The notes: generated by a model from the letters alone, not told the origin. A DNA stretch of 64,000 nt from an uncultured Lachnospiraceae bacterium (GCA_944381635.1 CALWLY010000004.1:1-64000); one strand, 5' to 3'. Shown: positions 35,292 to 44,093, counted from the stretch's first letter. Program-made: numbers and translations.

Positions 35292-36989
35292 TCATCCCAG
35301 TTCTTCCAACAGCTCGTTGATTCTGTCGCGGAATTTAAGCAATGTCGCGCTGTCCTTAGGATAAGAGGAAAAAGTTACATTTCCAAGCTCTTCCTCAATA
35401 ATGCCGCACACTTTCTCTCTCCCTTTCTTTTCTTCCAACAGGCAAAGAGCTCTCAAGTCATACATTGCCTGGGCAAGCGCTTCCAGTCGAATGGATGGCC
35501 ATGCTTTTCTGCCTTCTCCCGGATAAGCGACAAAAGAGTCTCCCGACGGAAAACCTCCTCCGGCATCGGTAACCTGAAATGGATTGATATGTTCTAAAGA
35601 GTACTGGGTATTGTAAAAATTATATCCCCAATGCAAAAATCCTGCCAGTTTTCCCAGATACAGCTGTACTCCAAGAATTCTCGTTCTGGCTAAAGGCATG
35701 GACATAAAACGATTGCTCACATCTTTGGCCTGACTGCAGCAATAATAAGTCCAAAGTCCCGGCACTTTTGCCTCCAAAAAAGGCTCGATGTGATTGCTTG
35801 CCACTACGGGATGTTTCACAAGTCCTTCCTCGTAAAACCGAAAACTGCTCAGAGCGTCCGTTACATGGCAGTCCGCCAGCAGATCTTTGACTCCCTCAGC
35901 TGCTTTTTTGTAGCTTTCCACCTGATTTTCTGAGGGTTCATCGGAAATATGAAACCAGGTGTTTGACAGCATGTCCTCTTTTTTCAGTTCTTCCTTTAAA
36001 GCCGGCAGAAACTGGGCAAGGAAGTTGCGATAATCTTCCCCTGCAGCATCGGTGTCCCACCCAAATCTGCGAATTTTCTCTCCATTCTTTTCCACCAGGA
36101 TTTTAGGCGCATGCTCCGCTCCCCACTGCGTAAAAAGATGGGCAATCTCCAGATAACGGATTCCGGCATTTTTGCAGATACCGATAAAACGGTGCAGTTT
36201 TTCAAAGGAAAAGTGGTAGATGGACTTTCCGTTTCTGTCTTCTTCCACAATATCTGTCAACTGTACGGTAGTTCTCTCGCCTCCCACAGCGGTATCGAGC
36301 GGCGGTGTAAACACAGGAATCAAGATCATGTTGACGCCTCTGTCTGCCGCCAGGCGGATAAACGATTCGATTGCTTCCCAGTGTTCTTCGGAAAATACCG
36401 GAACCTGATAATAATCTGCAAGGCAGTCACAGTGAAACCATTCTGTATGAATAAGCTTCTGCTCCGGCAGCTGCGCGTCTATCACCCTTACAAAAATATT
36501 CTTATCCCAGGAAAACATATGCCCTGACTCTTCTGCCTGTTTTTCACACATCTCAATGTGAAAGGAAAGTGCCTGTCCCTCTGCGTCTTCTCTTACGCTT
36601 TCATCTTTCAGGCCCACTCTCACCCACAGTGTCTGCCAGCATTCCTCCTCCGGCTCCCATACGTTCTCTTCAAAAGGAACTAACACATCCGGACACATCC
36701 TGGAATCATAAAAAAGATAGTTATCGTCCCGATTGTCCTCATCATAACAAGACCGACCTGTGGGAACCTCCATTACCCGGAAAAATTCCAGTTCCATATT
36801 GTCAGGTACGCTGTTTTCCCCCTGTCCCGGAAGATGTATTTTTACACATTCCCCTTTTTGTACATGACACACTAGCTGAAACGATACGGTTTCTCCCTTC
36901 AGCCCTGTCAGTATTTTAATTTCTCCCTGCTGTGGTCTTTGCTGTGAAAATATTTTCTGCAAAGAATCCATTAAAAAAATTTCCGCCAT
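35292..36989 (-). CDS. DUF4091 protein, predicted glycosidase-like TIM barrel
   Basis: 565 residues. An N-terminal beta-sandwich (about 1-170), a central barrel with IRYLEIAHLFTQWGAEHAPKI and WFHISDEPSENQ (the Glu/Asp residues could be catalytic), and the C-terminal DUF4091 signature GGGFPSGDSFVAYPGEGRKAWPSIRLEALAQAMYDLRAL. DUF4091 proteins are thought to be glycoside hydrolases. AGGAGGTACTT lies directly before the ATG at 36989, better than a Met 17 codons upstream. It is the first gene of the minus-strand pair with the GH109-like gene. Confidence 0.8.
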   Translation of the reverse strand: MAEIFLMDSLQKIFSQQRPQQGEIKILTGLKGETVSFQLVCHVQKGECVKIHLPGQGENSVPDNMELEFFRVMEVPTGRSCYDEDNRDDNYLFYDSRMCPDVLVPFEENVWEPEEECWQTLWVRVGLKDESVREDAEGQALSFHIEMCEKQAEESGHMFSWDKNIFVRVIDAQLPEQKLIHTEWFHCDCLADYYQVPVFSEEHWEAIESFIRLAADRGVNMILIPVFTPPLDTAVGGERTTVQLTDIVEEDRNGKSIYHFSFEKLHRFIGICKNAGIRYLEIAHLFTQWGAEHAPKILVEKNGEKIRRFGWDTDAAGEDYRNFLAQFLPALKEELKKEDMLSNTWFHISDEPSENQVESYKKAAEGVKDLLADCHVTDALSSFRFYEEGLVKHPVVASNHIEPFLEAKVPGLWTYYCCSQAKDVSNRFMSMPLARTRILGVQLYLGKLAGFLHWGYNFYNTQYSLEHINPFQVTDAGGGFPSGDSFVAYPGEGRKAWPSIRLEALAQAMYDLRALCLLEEKKGREKVCGIIEEELGNVTFSSYPKDSATLLKFRDRINELLEELG

Positions 36990-37017
36990 AAGTACCTCCT
37001 TATTTTCCTGTATGTTT

Positions 37018-37069
37018 AGCGTCTGCGTACAGGGGGACAATACGCCTCAGCCCTGTGCACCGACGCTAC
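37018..37069. repeat. dispersed palindromic repeat, type 1, copy A
   Basis: AGCGTC...ACAGGGGGACAATACGCCTC...CCCTGTGCACCGACGCT. The ends form an imperfect stem. It shares the core GGGGACAATACGCC with the copies at 37477 and 46057 and, degenerate and reversed, at 47165. Here it overlaps the last codons of the CGGC gene. Confidence 0.75.
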
Positions 37070-37419
37070 TCTTTATGCGTTCCTCTTATGACCTGAATTC
37101 CTTTTTCCTCTATCAGCCTGCAAATCTCTGTGATTCTGCCGCACTCCTTTTTTTCTTTGGTCATCCGGCATACTCCCACATGCATCGCGGTAATTTCCTC
37201 TTTCACAAGTCTGTCTACTTTTTCCAGAATTCCCGGATCTTCTCCGGGTTCCTGCGGCCGCTCCTTACTGCATCCGTTGCAAGTCATAAATGCTGCCAGC
37301 TGTGTATCTGCAGAATAATCCTGAAAAAAATCCGTTTTCCCATGAAATGCTTTCAGACAGCTGGCTCCTGTACAGACTTCATTGGCATGAATACATGTTA
37401 AAATTCCTATTTTTTTCAT
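37066..37419 (-). CDS. CGGC domain protein (redox or metal-related)
   Basis: 117 residues starting MKKIGILTCIHANEVCTGASC; GGGGGA precedes the ATG at 37419. Cys residues at TCIHANEVCTGASCLKAF, MTCNGCSKER and VGVCRMTKEKKECGRI match the CGGC family of small putative metal-binding proteins, common in anaerobes. Function unknown. The gene is bracketed by two direct copies of the type 1 repeat (37018-37069 and 37477-37521), as if it were a small cassette. Confidence 0.8.
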   Translation of the reverse strand: MKKIGILTCIHANEVCTGASCLKAFHGKTDFFQDYSADTQLAAFMTCNGCSKERPQEPGEDPGILEKVDRLVKEEITAMHVGVCRMTKEKKECGRITEICRLIEEKGIQVIRGTHKE

Positions 37420-37476
37420 TAGTTCCCCCTTATCTGTCTGGACCTTCCAATAAAAAAACCTTCTTTTGCCCCTTGC

Positions 37477-37521
37477 AGCGTCGGTGTACAGGGGACAATA
37501 CGCCTCCTGTACACCGACACT
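37477..37521. repeat. dispersed palindromic repeat, type 1, copy B
   Basis: GTCGGTGTACAGG at the left pairs with CCTGTACACCGAC at the right around GGACAATACGCCT. Same orientation as copy A, 460 bp away, so the CGGC gene is flanked by direct repeats. Confidence 0.8.
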
Positions 37522-37618
37522 ATACAAATGCTATCATAACCATACTACAAACTATCCCTTTTAGCAATTCCCTTTCTCCGTTTTATTTTTATCCGTAATC
37601 CGCACAATTTTTTTACAT

Positions 37619-37731
37619 GAAAAAAAGTGCGCTGCAGTGCACACTCACGCTGAATGCACAGAAAAACCTGCCGGAAAGTCAGCGGACCATTTCTCTGCCA
37701 GGCTTCCTGACTTTCCGGCAAGTTAAGACCG
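37619..37731. repeat. composite palindromic element, type 2-like
   Basis: AGTGCGC/GTGCACACT-like short hairpin and CACGCTGAATGC resemble the 33911 and 50678 elements. They are followed by perfect 14-bp arms TGCCGGAAAGTCAG (37669-37682) and CTGACTTTCCGGCA (37707-37720) with a 24-nt loop. It lies between the spoIVA stop and the CGGC gene and may also end transcripts. Confidence 0.6.
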
Positions 37732-37776
37732 ACTGAGGCAAAGATCCTGAATCCGAGCCATCCGGTCAGCCTCTGT

Positions 37777-39258
37777 TTAAATGATAATGCACACCATACC
37801 TCCATTGCTGTCGTTGACAATCTTCTGCATGGTATCCTGCAGTTTCACCTGACTTTCCTCTCCGATCATAGCAATCTTGCTGTTGATACCGTCGTTAACC
37901 AGCTGTTCCACGGTTTTCCCGAAAATATTGGTTTCCCAGATGCCGTCGCTGTCTTTTCCTTCCTCCGTGATATAACCAATCAGGTCTTTTGCCTGCTGTT
38001 CCGTTCCTACAATCGGTGCTATTTCTGTCACTACATTTGCCTTGATCATGTGTATGGAAGGACTTTCTGCCTTGATTTTCACTCCGAACTTGTTTCCATG
38101 CCGAATTACTTCCGGTCTCTCCAGTCTTATTTCATTTCTGTCAGGCATAACCACGCCATATCCTTTAGCACGGACAGACTGCATGGCTTCCAGTACTTTT
38201 GTGTATTCTTTCCGCATTTTTGCCATCTCTCCCAGCACGTGGATCAGCTGATATTCGCTGTTCACTTCCTCTCCAATCAGTTCACTCAGCATTTCGTAAT
38301 AATATTTATCATCCACATCCAGAACCACCCGGATGCTTCCGTCTGCCATATTTATATTTTCCACCATGCAGCGGCGCACATACTCGCCACCCAGGGAGAT
38401 GCCCTTTCCGGCCACATCCCGGATTGTATTGATATCTTTTACCGCATCCCTCACACCGGAAATCAGATTTGCCTTAATTTTGTGATTGTTGGAAAGCATT
38501 TCCACCCATTTGGGCATGTAAAACTCTATCATGGTAACCGGAAATTCATAGAGCACTTTTTCCATGATCTGATGAATATCCTCTTTTTTCAGCTGCTCAC
38601 AGTTAACTGCCATAACAGGAACCTGATATTTTTCCTGAAGCTTTTCTGTCATCTTCTGTGCCTCTTCCCCATAGGGACGTTCCGTATTCAGAAGTACAAT
38701 AAAAGGCTTATGTAATTTTTTCATCTCGGAGACTGTTCTCTCTTCCGCATCCAGAAAAGCTTCCCGTTTCAATTCTCCGAAACTTCCGTCCGTGGTCATC
38801 ACGATTCCTATGGTGGAATGATCCGTCATCACCTTTCTGGTTCCGATTTCCGCCGCCTGGGTAAAAGGAATTTCCTGCTCCGACCAGGGTGTCTTAACCA
38901 TACGTTCCACACCGTCTTCCATATGTCCCGCCGCACCGTCAACCATGAAACCAACGCAATCCACCAGACGCACCTTTACCCGGACATCTCCGGTAAGTGT
39001 GATCTGCGCAGCCTCCTTGGGAATAAATTTGGGCTCAGTAGTCGTGATCGTCCTTCCGCCGGAGCTTTGAGGCATTTCATCCTGAGCTCTGGTCTTTTCC
39101 GCCTCGTCCTCCATAACAGGCAATACAAGCTGATTCATAAAGCGCTTGATAAACGTGGACTTACCTGTCCTCACCGGACCTACCACCCCGATGTAGATTT
39201 CTCCTCCGGTCCTCTTTTCCATATCTTTATAGAGGTTGTGTGTATGCAAAGTATCCAT
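37777..39258 (-). CDS. spoIVA: stage IV sporulation protein A, coat ATPase
   Basis: 493 residues, the usual SpoIVA length. It polymerises on the forespore surface using ATP and forms the base of the spore coat. Walker A is GPVRTGKST (27-35), followed by PKFIPKEAAQ and a TRAFAC-like core (VRLVDCVGF, NTERP); the C-terminal NDGINSKIAMIGEESQVKLQDTMQKIVNDSNGG is the localisation tail of the family. The start at 39258 is chosen because it fits the family. The ribosome binding site GGAAGGGG is buried in a 17-bp perfect hairpin (39266-39312), suggesting translational or attenuation control. Expected to be made under sigma-E. Confidence 0.96.
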   Translation of the reverse strand: MDTLHTHNLYKDMEKRTGGEIYIGVVGPVRTGKSTFIKRFMNQLVLPVMEDEAEKTRAQDEMPQSSGGRTITTTEPKFIPKEAAQITLTGDVRVKVRLVDCVGFMVDGAAGHMEDGVERMVKTPWSEQEIPFTQAAEIGTRKVMTDHSTIGIVMTTDGSFGELKREAFLDAEERTVSEMKKLHKPFIVLLNTERPYGEEAQKMTEKLQEKYQVPVMAVNCEQLKKEDIHQIMEKVLYEFPVTMIEFYMPKWVEMLSNNHKIKANLISGVRDAVKDINTIRDVAGKGISLGGEYVRRCMVENINMADGSIRVVLDVDDKYYYEMLSELIGEEVNSEYQLIHVLGEMAKMRKEYTKVLEAMQSVRAKGYGVVMPDRNEIRLERPEVIRHGNKFGVKIKAESPSIHMIKANVVTEIAPIVGTEQQAKDLIGYITEEGKDSDGIWETNIFGKTVEQLVNDGINSKIAMIGEESQVKLQDTMQKIVNDSNGGMVCIII

Positions 39259-39265
39259 CAAAAAT

Positions 39266-39312
39266 CCCCTTCCTTTTCTGGCTGTTACACTATATGCCAG
39301 AAAAGGAAGGGG
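39266..39312 (-). promoter_or_regulatory. perfect 17-bp hairpin covering the spoIVA ribosome binding site
   Basis: Arms CCCCTTCCTTTTCTGGC (39266-39282 on plus) and its exact reverse complement (39296-39312) enclose a 13-nt loop. On the minus-strand RNA the 3' arm contains AAGGAAGGGG, the spoIVA Shine-Dalgarno, and the start codon follows 7 nt later. ATTTTTG after the stem would also allow a weak terminator. Confidence 0.75.
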
Positions 39313-39323
39313 TATTCCCATGC

Positions 39324-39374
39324 CTATTTATTTCTCTTTAAATAATCTATCACATAAAATAACCATGCCAGCAT
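39324..39374 (-). CDS. 16-codon leader ORF upstream of spoIVA
   Basis: ATG at 39374 with AAAAAGGAGATGAGATT in front encodes MLAWLFYVIDYLKRNK, a short hydrophobic peptide with a basic end. It stops 11 nt before the hairpin that covers the spoIVA ribosome binding site. It could be a leader peptide whose translation changes that hairpin, or a small membrane peptide made in the mother cell. The strong ribosome binding site is direct evidence; function is inference. Confidence 0.5.
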   Translation of the reverse strand: MLAWLFYVIDYLKRNK

Positions 39375-39403
39375 AATCTCATCTCCTTTTTATTTTTCGA
39401 TTC

Positions 39404-39435
39404 GGGTATCAAAAAGAATTTCACCCATGATACCC
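39404..39435. other. 8-bp inverted repeat upstream of the spoIVA leader
   Basis: GGGTATCA and TGATACCC separated by 16 nt, about 30 nt upstream of the leader ORF. It could be an operator or part of the 5' UTR. No sigma-E boxes were clear around it. Confidence 0.3.
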
Positions 39436-39479
39436 ACGGATTTCTCCGCACCATGTGCTCTGGCATATTCTAGAATTAT

Positions 39480-39911
39480 CTAAATAAAAACACGTTTTTT
39501 CCCATCCTTCTTCTGCTGAATTCTTAAATTTCTCAAAAAGCATGCCACAGGATACAAATAAGACTGCAGAAATGCAAACCGCGTCTTTTTACTATCCTTC
39601 CACAAAGAAATCCCTGCCTGCACTGCTATGAAGAATGCAGCCAGTTTCTCTATTTTTGACAGTTCTGCTTTTGAATTCTTAATCAGGATATTCTCACTGC
39701 CGGACAGTGAACCGATAAAATCCCTTGCATAAAGATTCTGACTGTCTGCACATTCAAACACTTCTGTGTAAGCCCTCGGGTTTTCCCCGGCAGCTGCTGT
39801 TTTAAGACAGCCAAAAGAATTCAGTGGATGGGATACGAATAGAACGGACAAAAAAGCAAAAAGCAGACAGATGGAAACTATGATCCTAAATGATTTCACG
39901 ATATGTCTCAT
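39480..39911 (-). CDS. small membrane or exported protein, unrecognised
   Basis: 143 residues. An N-terminal hydrophobic segment (SFRIIVSICLLFAFLSVLFV) could be a signal anchor; a second hydrophobic stretch lies near AAFFIAVQAGISLW. The C-terminus is basic. I do not recognise the family. It is co-directional with the CNNM/CorC gene 126 nt upstream. The start is acceptable (AGGAGGGATAAA precedes it). Confidence 0.65.
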   Translation of the reverse strand: MRHIVKSFRIIVSICLLFAFLSVLFVSHPLNSFGCLKTAAAGENPRAYTEVFECADSQNLYARDFIGSLSGSENILIKNSKAELSKIEKLAAFFIAVQAGISLWKDSKKTRFAFLQSYLYPVACFLRNLRIQQKKDGKKRVFI

Positions 39912-40037
39912 TTTATCCCTCCTATTCTGCCGCCTGAACGGTCTTCTATCTTATATCTTAATTCTATCACAAATAGCTTTTCAAAACGACTCTGATTTTT
40001 CATGAAAGAAACGTCTCTGCCTTTTCTCCCGGTATTT

Positions 40038-41378
40038 TTAAGCATCCTTTTCCGGCCGGGCATTTTCCTTCCAATCCGAGTCCTCTTCCTTTTTTTCAAC
40101 AAGCGCATATGTTACAATATGTTTGCTTACGTCCTTAATTTCCATTTTCAGTCCGCAGGATTCGCAGCTAAACTGTTCTCCTTCTTCCGGTACCCGGTCC
40201 ACAGCTCCGCAGACAAATCCGCTGAAAGTGTCATAAATATCCACAGGAAGGTCTGCGTGAAGTTTTTCTCCTACTTCTTTCAAATCCGCATACCCCTGTA
40301 TTTTCCATAAATTTTCTCCCACTTTTTCTATTGCTTCTTCTTTGGGCGGTGCTTCCTCTTCTTCCAGATCTCCAACCAACGTCTCGATCAGGTCGTGAAG
40401 CGTCACAATTCCTAACATTCCACCATATTCATCCAGAATGACTGCGAAATAATTTCTCGATTGCTTCATTTTTTTGAACAGAACGTTTGCACGCATTCCA
40501 TCCGGCACAAAGAACGGTTTATTTACCGCCTGCTCCATAATATATTTCCTGTTTCTGTCTTTCAGTCGGAAATAATCTTTGGTATCCAGAATTCCAACTA
40601 CATCATCCATGCTTTCCCGGCAAATGGGGTAATAGGTAAAGCGGCTTTCCTGTATGGTTTCCTCCCAGACATCTTCCGAGTCTTCCAGATACAGCGCAAC
40701 AACATCTCTTCTTCTTGTAGAAACCTGCTCTACGTTTATGTCGTCGAATTCAAAAATATTCTGAATCATTTCGCTTTCTTCTGCCTGTATGCTTCCCTGC
40801 TCATTGCCCTCTGCCAGCATCATTCTTATCTCTTCTTCCGTGACCACATCCCCTTCTTCGTTGGGGTTTATGCCCATCACTTTTAAAATAAAGTTTGTCG
40901 ACGCTGTAAGGAACCAGACAAGAGGTGCAAACAATTTCGAAACAAAATACAGAATCCCCGACATTCCAAGTGCCAGACTTTCCGTCTTTTTCATTGCAAT
41001 TCGCTTTGGTACCAGTTCTCCAAAAACAAGGCTGAAATAAGTTAACACCAATGTGATCAGCACCAGAACTGCAGAATTTAAAATATTTACAGGAATGGAA
41101 ACTCCCGCCTCCACCAGCATATTAACGATGGGACTTGCAAAGTTATCCGCTGCAAAAGCTCCTCCCAGTAATCCGGCCAGCGTAATTGCCACCTGGATCG
41201 TTGCCAGAAATTTTGCCGGCTGTCTGGTAAGTGAAAATAATTTTTTAGCTTTTTTGTTCCCTTCCTGTGTCAGATGTTTTAATTTCCTGTCATTCATGGA
41301 AATTACCGCAATTTCCGCACTGGCGAAAACGGCATTTAAAAAAATCAAGATTACTTGTAATAAAATTGCTCCAGTCAT
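40038..41378 (-). CDS. CNNM/CorC family transporter-like protein (hemolysin C type)
   Basis: 446 residues: DUF21/CNNM membrane domain with three to four helices (about 1-190), a CBS pair (MDDVVGILDTKDYF, YGGMLGIVTLHDLIETLVGD) and a C-terminal CorC_HlyC domain. This family is linked to Mg2+ (and Co2+) export or homeostasis and was once called hemolysin. The start at 41378 follows GGAGAG. A 26-codon ORF with its own promoter lies upstream (41457-41537) and may be its leader. Confidence 0.9.
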   Translation of the reverse strand: MTGAILLQVILIFLNAVFASAEIAVISMNDRKLKHLTQEGNKKAKKLFSLTRQPAKFLATIQVAITLAGLLGGAFAADNFASPIVNMLVEAGVSIPVNILNSAVLVLITLVLTYFSLVFGELVPKRIAMKKTESLALGMSGILYFVSKLFAPLVWFLTASTNFILKVMGINPNEEGDVVTEEEIRMMLAEGNEQGSIQAEESEMIQNIFEFDDINVEQVSTRRRDVVALYLEDSEDVWEETIQESRFTYYPICRESMDDVVGILDTKDYFRLKDRNRKYIMEQAVNKPFFVPDGMRANVLFKKMKQSRNYFAVILDEYGGMLGIVTLHDLIETLVGDLEEEEAPPKEEAIEKVGENLWKIQGYADLKEVGEKLHADLPVDIYDTFSGFVCGAVDRVPEEGEQFSCESCGLKMEIKDVSKHIVTYALVEKKEEDSDWKENARPEKDA

Positions 41379-41456
41379 TTTCAATCTCTCCATTCTCAAC
41401 GATTCATTTTTTCAAAAACAAAAAGGCATAACCTGCACGTGTGATACAAATGCAGA

Positions 41457-41537
41457 CTACACCTCTTTTCTGATTATAAAATAAACTGAAACAATTCTGC
41501 TTGCTGTACAAGAATCCATGTCGGAACAGTCGTCCAT
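41457..41537 (-). CDS. 26-codon small ORF between promoter and CNNM/CorC gene
   Basis: ATG at 41537 preceded by AAAAGGGGGG; peptide begins MDDCSDMDSC and ends IIRKEV, with two Cys in an acidic head and a hydrophobic-basic tail. It sits 35 nt downstream of a good promoter and 78 nt upstream of the CNNM/CorC start; a CTGCA/TGCAG hairpin lies between. It could be a regulatory leader peptide or a small protein in its own right. Confidence 0.5.
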   Translation of the reverse strand: MDDCSDMDSCTASRIVSVYFIIRKEV

Positions 41538-41571
41538 ACCTTTATCCCCCCTTTTCATGTAAACTGAGATA

Positions 41572-41600
41572 AAGATAACATATCTTTCAAAAAAAGTCAA
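41572..41600 (-). promoter_or_regulatory. promoter of the 26-codon ORF and CNNM/CorC gene
   Basis: Minus strand: TTGACT at 41595-41600, 17-bp spacer, TATCTT at 41572-41577. Confidence 0.6.
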
Positions 41601-41643
41601 ATTTCCCGGTGCCGTTGATTCCTTCCGCCTATGGTTTCTTTTC

Positions 41644-42810
41644 TTATTTTCTGCATTTCCTAACGGTTCTTTCATGCATAACAAACATGAGAACCAGAAT
41701 GGCTGCCAGAAAAACCGGGAAAAGAGCAATCGTTATATGGTTGGCGATCAGTCCGAATACCGGCGGCATCAGACAGGTTCCCACATAGGCACTTGCCATC
41801 TGAATGCCTATAAGAGCCTGGGATTTTTCGGCTCCAAAGCGCTGTGGTGTGGAATGGATAATGCAGGGGTAAACCGGCGCGCACCCAAGACCCACCAGTA
41901 CAAGACCTGCCTTGGCAAAGCCGCTGCCGCCCGGAATGAAAAACAAAAGCAAACCCACAAAAATAATGACCAGTCCCAGGCGCACCATTTTCGTGTCGTC
42001 AAGCGCCATCGTAATAAATCCGCTGGCAGCACGTCCGATTGTGATTCCAAGGTAAAACAGACTGGCAAACCAGGCCGCATCCTCTGCAGATACTCCATGG
42101 TAAAGAGCCAGATAACTGCTTCCCCACAGGCCCGCTGTGGCCTCCAGTGCACAGTAACAAAAGAATGTCACCATAATCTCTTTAGCGCCGGGAATTTTTA
42201 TCACCTGTTTGAGAGACAAAACCTCTTCCGACAAAACGGCGCCGTCTCCTCCGGAGGACGCGGTTCTGTCCTTCCACAAAGGCAGACTGAAAATAATGAT
42301 TACGGTAAGAAGAATCTGCAGAATCGCTATGTAACGATAGCCCATATTCCAGGTCTGTCCGCCGGTAAGGGCAAATCCCATAATATAAGGACCCACGGAA
42401 GCTCCCACTCCCCACATGCAGTGAAGCCAGCTCATGTGACGGCTGGTATAATGCAGCGCCACATAGTTATTCAGTGCCGCATCCACACTTCCTGCTCCCA
42501 GTCCGTAGGGAATGGCCCAGAGGCAAAGAAGCCAGAATGAATGGGAAAAAGAAAATCCAAGAAGGGCTATTGCTGTCATGGCTACGCTGACAGCGGTTAC
42601 CTTTCCTGCCCCAAGCTTTCGTGTCAATCTGTCGCTTTGAAGACTGGAAACAATCGTTCCCACTGCGATGATCATGGAAATAATACCTGCATAAGAAACC
42701 GGTGCTCCAAATTCCTGATACATGGAAGGCCAGGCAGAGCCAAGCAGAGCATCCGGAAGTCCCAGACTGATAAAAGATAAATAAATAACTGCCAATAATA
42801 ACTGAAACAT
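41644..42810 (-). CDS. MFS transporter (sugar-permease-like)
   Basis: 388 residues with 12 predicted helices. The start LAVIYLSFISLGLPDALLGSAWPSMYQEFG and the loop SDRLTRKLGAGKV follow the MFS motif A pattern. Similar proteins are often annotated as fucose-permease-like or general MFS. It is 31 nt downstream of the aldo/keto reductase and probably in one operon with it and the S66 gene. The substrate is unknown. Confidence 0.88.
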   Translation of the reverse strand: MFQLLLAVIYLSFISLGLPDALLGSAWPSMYQEFGAPVSYAGIISMIIAVGTIVSSLQSDRLTRKLGAGKVTAVSVAMTAIALLGFSFSHSFWLLCLWAIPYGLGAGSVDAALNNYVALHYTSRHMSWLHCMWGVGASVGPYIMGFALTGGQTWNMGYRYIAILQILLTVIIIFSLPLWKDRTASSGGDGAVLSEEVLSLKQVIKIPGAKEIMVTFFCYCALEATAGLWGSSYLALYHGVSAEDAAWFASLFYLGITIGRAASGFITMALDDTKMVRLGLVIIFVGLLLFFIPGGSGFAKAGLVLVGLGCAPVYPCIIHSTPQRFGAEKSQALIGIQMASAYVGTCLMPPVFGLIANHITIALFPVFLAAILVLMFVMHERTVRKCRK

Positions 42811-42841
42811 TTCTTTTCTCCTGCTGTCATTTTTTCTGTGC

Positions 42842-44038
42842 TTATTTACTCTCTTCTCTTATTTTCCGCGCTGCCTCTTCACGCTGACGGCAGATTTCTG
42901 CCCAGCTTGGCATCTTGGAAAGCCTGTCTGCAAAATCCTTCATTGCCGCCGGAATATCAATTTTCTGCGGACATATCTGAGCGCACTTTCCGCATCCGAT
43001 GCATGCGGAAGGACGTTTTTCCTCCGGCAAAGCTTCCAGGCGCATCGACACATTCATAGCCGGATCAAACCGCAGTTCATTGTAAGCCGCCAGCAGAGCC
43101 GGAATGTCTAAACCTTTGGGACAGTCGCTGCAGCAATAACGGCAGGCCGTGCATGGAATGGAATTCTTCATGCCCTCTGCAATCCCAAGAATTACAGCGT
43201 CTTCTCTTTCTGACAAAATTTTGCGTTCTTCAAATGTATGGACATTGTCCTGCATATGTTCCATATTAGACATGCCGCTGAGTACCATTTTCACATTGGG
43301 AAGTCCCTGCAGAAAACGGAATGCCCATGCGGATGTACTCTCCTGCGGACGTTCCGCGCGAAGCTTTCTTTCATCTTCATCGCTTAATTTGGCCAGTTTT
43401 CCGCCTCTTACCGGTTCCATAACCCATACCGGAATTCCCCGCTCTGTCAGCAGGTCATATTTTCCTTTTCCATTCTGAAGCGTCCAGTCCAGATAATTGA
43501 GCTGAATCTGGCAAAACTCCATCTTGTCTCCGTAAAGGTCCAAAAATTCCCGAAGGTTATCCAGACTGCCATGGGAAGAAAAGCCAAGGTGACGAATGCG
43601 TCCTGCCTTCTTCTGCTCCAAAAAGTAATCTACGATTCCCCAGCGAGGATCTGTATAAGTCTGAATGGAATTTTCATAAACGTTGTGAAGCAGGTAAAAG
43701 TCAAAATAATCTACGCCGCACTTTTTCAGCTGTTCCTCGAAAATCTCCGCGGGATTATAGCTTTCACTGAGCTGATGGCCCGGATATTTCGTTGCCAGAT
43801 AATACTGATCTCTTTTGTATTTTTTCAGCAGCCGTCCGATAATTCTTTCGGATTCTCCGTTGTGATAAGGATAGGCCGTATCAAAATAGTTGACGCCATG
43901 TGCGATCGCATAATCCACCATCTCTTCCGTCTTCTTCTCATCTACCTGACCTGAGGGGTCACCGGGTACCAGCGGAAGTCTCATCGTTCCAAACCCAAGC
44001 AAAGATAATTTTAATCCCTGAAAATCACTGTAAATCAT
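42842..44038 (-). CDS. aldo/keto reductase with C-terminal [4Fe-4S] domain
   Basis: 398 residues. TIM-barrel AKR with the catalytic Asp-Tyr-Lys-His set visible in NYFDTAYPYHNGESE and YYLATKYPG and DFYLLHNV. The C-terminal 100 residues carry Cys motifs CTACRYCCSDCPKGLD and CIGCGKCAQICPQKID for iron-sulfur clusters, a form common in strict anaerobes. It should pass electrons between NAD(P)H or ferredoxin and a carbonyl substrate. AAAGGAG precedes the ATG at 44038. Confidence 0.92.
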   Translation of the reverse strand: MIYSDFQGLKLSLLGFGTMRLPLVPGDPSGQVDEKKTEEMVDYAIAHGVNYFDTAYPYHNGESERIIGRLLKKYKRDQYYLATKYPGHQLSESYNPAEIFEEQLKKCGVDYFDFYLLHNVYENSIQTYTDPRWGIVDYFLEQKKAGRIRHLGFSSHGSLDNLREFLDLYGDKMEFCQIQLNYLDWTLQNGKGKYDLLTERGIPVWVMEPVRGGKLAKLSDEDERKLRAERPQESTSAWAFRFLQGLPNVKMVLSGMSNMEHMQDNVHTFEERKILSEREDAVILGIAEGMKNSIPCTACRYCCSDCPKGLDIPALLAAYNELRFDPAMNVSMRLEALPEEKRPSACIGCGKCAQICPQKIDIPAAMKDFADRLSKMPSWAEICRQREEAARKIREESK

Positions 44039-44093
44039 AGTATGCTCCTTTCCCAATTCTGCCTTGTCTCTTTGTTCTGAAAACTGTTTCTTT

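Noticed and set aside
41674..42540. Long plus-strand open frame (about 288 codons) opposite the MFS gene
   Set aside because: Antisense shadow of a membrane protein gene; no start site or family resemblance.
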